From the NCBI GenBank assembly GCA_943845485.1, contig CALTNV010000007.1, forward strand, positions 1 to 15,004: a DNA stretch of 15,004 nucleotides, in the 5' to 3' direction. Below, piece by piece: positions 14,323 through 15,004 of this stretch (position 1 is the first letter of the stretch; each line of letters begins with the position of its first letter). Position numbers and translations under genes: made by a program. A model generated the notes under the pieces. It was not told the DNA's origin. It worked only from the letters and a program-made list of their open reading frames with translations, and made no database searches. This DNA comes from an uncultured Flavobacteriales bacterium. Lineage in GTDB: Bacteria; Bacteroidota; Bacteroidia; Flavobacteriales; CALTNV01.

Positions 14323-14396
14323 GGGCCTATAGCTCAGTTGGTTAGAGCACCTGACTCATAATCAGGTGGTCCATGGTTCGAATCCATGTGGGCCCA
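14323..14396 (+). tRNA. tRNA with CAU anticodon (elongator Met, or Ile2 read after lysidine modification)
   Basis: A complete cloverleaf of 74 nt. The acceptor stem is GGGCCTA (14323-14329) with TGGGCCC (14389-14395), one T-G pair, and discriminator A at 14396. The D arm contains AGCTC...GAGC. The anticodon stem CCTGA/TCAGG carries loop CTCATAA with anticodon CAT at 14357-14359. The T arm is CATGG, TTCGAAT, CCATG. The G1-C72 pair rules out the initiator tRNA. Charging identity is unsettled: C4-G69 and U12-A23 fit an Ile2 tRNA whose C34 becomes lysidine, while U29-A41 is as in elongator Met. The CCA tail is not encoded (sequence continues ACACAA), so it is added after transcription. Promoter and terminator are both visible. 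Confidence 0.96.
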
Positions 14397-14404
14397 CACA
14401 AATT

Positions 14405-14437
14405 AAAATCATCCTTTTCAGGATGATTTTTTTATTT
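14405..14437 (+). terminator. Intrinsic terminator of the tRNA gene
   Basis: A 10-bp stem (AAAATCATCC 14405-14414 with GGATGATTTT 14421-14430) with a 6-nt loop is followed by TTTATTT. It lies 8 bp after the tRNA end. Confidence 0.8.
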
Positions 14438-14493
14438 ATATTAATTAATGGTTTATTGTCTTGATATCAAATGAACTTTTAAAAAAAGTATTT

Positions 14494-15003
14494 TTATAAT
14501 TTCCAACCAACTCCAAAAGTATACTGATAATCAACTTCTCTACCTTCTTCTGCAGGTTTACTATCAAAATTCAAATTTGTTCCCATTTTTATGTAAAAAT
14601 CTAAAGGCAAATCATATTTCACATTTCCAGATAAATCAAACCTCCACCTCTTGGTATTTCCTAAAGTGTTATAAGCTTTACCATTTACAAATAATGATAA
14701 ATCACCAGTGTTAAATAAGTTTAATTCTGTTCCTATATACCATTCAGCTTCTCTACTTTTAGGGGTACTAACCAAGGAAGAGTCTTCTGATAAATACGGA
14801 GTAAATGTTTCATTTAGATAAGATGCTCCTGTAGATATAGACCAATAAGCAGTATTATTGTGTATGATGTATTTACCAATACCTAATAATAATACGGTTC
14901 TTAATTTTATAGATTGTTCAGTGTTTGTTAAATAATTATAGTTGATTGTTGCAAAATAATCTTTAGGTAAAAAATAATCAAAAGTTAATCCACCAGAGTT
15001 TCT
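14494..15003 (-). CDS. DUF481-like outer-membrane beta protein (5' end missing)
   Basis: The - strand frame is open from the window edge to TAA at 14494-14496, giving the last 169 residues; the TTG at 14775 is internal and not the start. The sequence alternates polar and hydrophobic residues with frequent aromatics and short turns, as expected for an outer-membrane beta-barrel or sheet. Stretches such as LRTVLLLGIGKYIIHNNTAY, SISTGASYLNETFTP, KYDLPLDFYIKMGTNLNFDS and the end YQYTFGVGWKL resemble DUF481 proteins of Bacteroidota, a family of uncertain function. It is placed in the outer membrane by inference. A final W-K-L replaces the more usual terminal aromatic. No separate terminator is visible between its stop and the tRNA hairpin, which may serve both directions weakly. 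Confidence 0.75.
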   Translation of the reverse strand, partial: RNSGGLTFDYFLPKDYFATINYNYLTNTEQSIKLRTVLLLGIGKYIIHNNTAYWSISTGASYLNETFTPYLSEDSSLVSTPKSREAEWYIGTELNLFNTGDLSLFVNGKAYNTLGNTKRWRFDLSGNVKYDLPLDFYIKMGTNLNFDSKPAEEGREVDYQYTFGVGWKL

Positions 15004-15004
15004 T

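Noticed and set aside
14323..14396. Initiator tRNA-fMet
   Set aside because: Position 1-72 is a normal G-C pair rather than the mismatch of initiators, and the anticodon stem lacks the three G-C pairs.
14773..14775. TTG as start of a 93-aa gene
   Set aside because: The frame continues open to the right edge with matching DUF481-like beta sequence, so this is an internal codon.
1..15004. Sigma-54 -24/-12 promoters (TGGCAC-N5-TTGC)
   Set aside because: The TGGCAC hexamers noticed, near 7602 and 8847, lie inside coding sequence and have no GC doublet at the right distance.
1..15004. CRISPR arrays, insertion sequences, phage or conjugative genes
   Set aside because: No regularly spaced direct repeats, transposase motifs or integrase motifs were seen; the inverted repeats are explained as terminators.

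Overview
The window is an ordinary-looking stretch of a low-GC (visibly about 30% GC) Bacteroidota chromosome, most probably a marine Flavobacteriia member. Clues are a type IX secretion (T9SS) C-terminal sorting domain at the left edge, a lipoprotein with a Bacteroidota-style signal, a RprX/RprY-like two-component pair, a tRNA promoter that fits the Bacteroidota/Flavobacterium consensus (TTG, 19-nt spacer, TAnnTTTG), near absence of Shine-Dalgarno motifs, and AT-rich codon use. I see no insertion sequence, phage gene, CRISPR array or island boundary.

Layout. (1) 2-1000 (+): 3' part of a secreted T9SS cargo protein, with its own hairpin terminator; a second hairpin faces it and ends the rpoN transcript. 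(2) 1173-4701 (-): cvpA-like membrane protein, asnS (asparaginyl-tRNA synthetase) and rpoN (sigma-54), transcribed in that order with a terminator between asnS and rpoN. (3) 4783-5130 (+): a 115-aa protein of unknown function, divergent from cvpA and convergent with an ECF sigma factor (5181-5780, -); both end in one 23-bp hairpin. (4) 5934-9407 (+): uvrA (nucleotide excision repair) and rpe (ribulose-phosphate 3-epimerase), 3 bp apart, divergent from the sigma gene. (5) 9476-11514 (-): histidine kinase and OmpR-type response regulator, 5 bp apart. rpe and the regulator share a long bidirectional hairpin. (6) 11620-13045: a degenerate GNAT-like protein (+) and a LuxE-like acyl-activating protein (-), whose 3' ends overlap by 11 bp. 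(7) 13137-14248: a lipoprotein (+) facing a HAD phosphatase (-), 2 bp apart. (8) 14323-14396 (+): a tRNA with CAU anticodon, with recognisable promoter and terminator. (9) 14494-15003 (-): C-terminal part of a DUF481-like outer-membrane beta protein, cut by the window edge.

How it fits together. Most is housekeeping: translation (asnS, tRNA), transcription initiation (rpoN, ECF sigma), DNA repair (uvrA), central carbon metabolism (rpe) and envelope sensing. Genes are arranged in short units that alternate strand and are separated by strong hairpins. I found no clear previously undescribed system. The best leads are the LuxE-like enzyme outside any lux context beside a GNAT-fold protein lacking the usual acetyl-CoA loop, the ECF sigma factor without a neighbouring anti-sigma gene, the conserved-looking 115-aa protein, and near-identical -7-like boxes placed 4-6 nt from two divergent start codons. 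No stretch longer than 300 bases lacks a gene.
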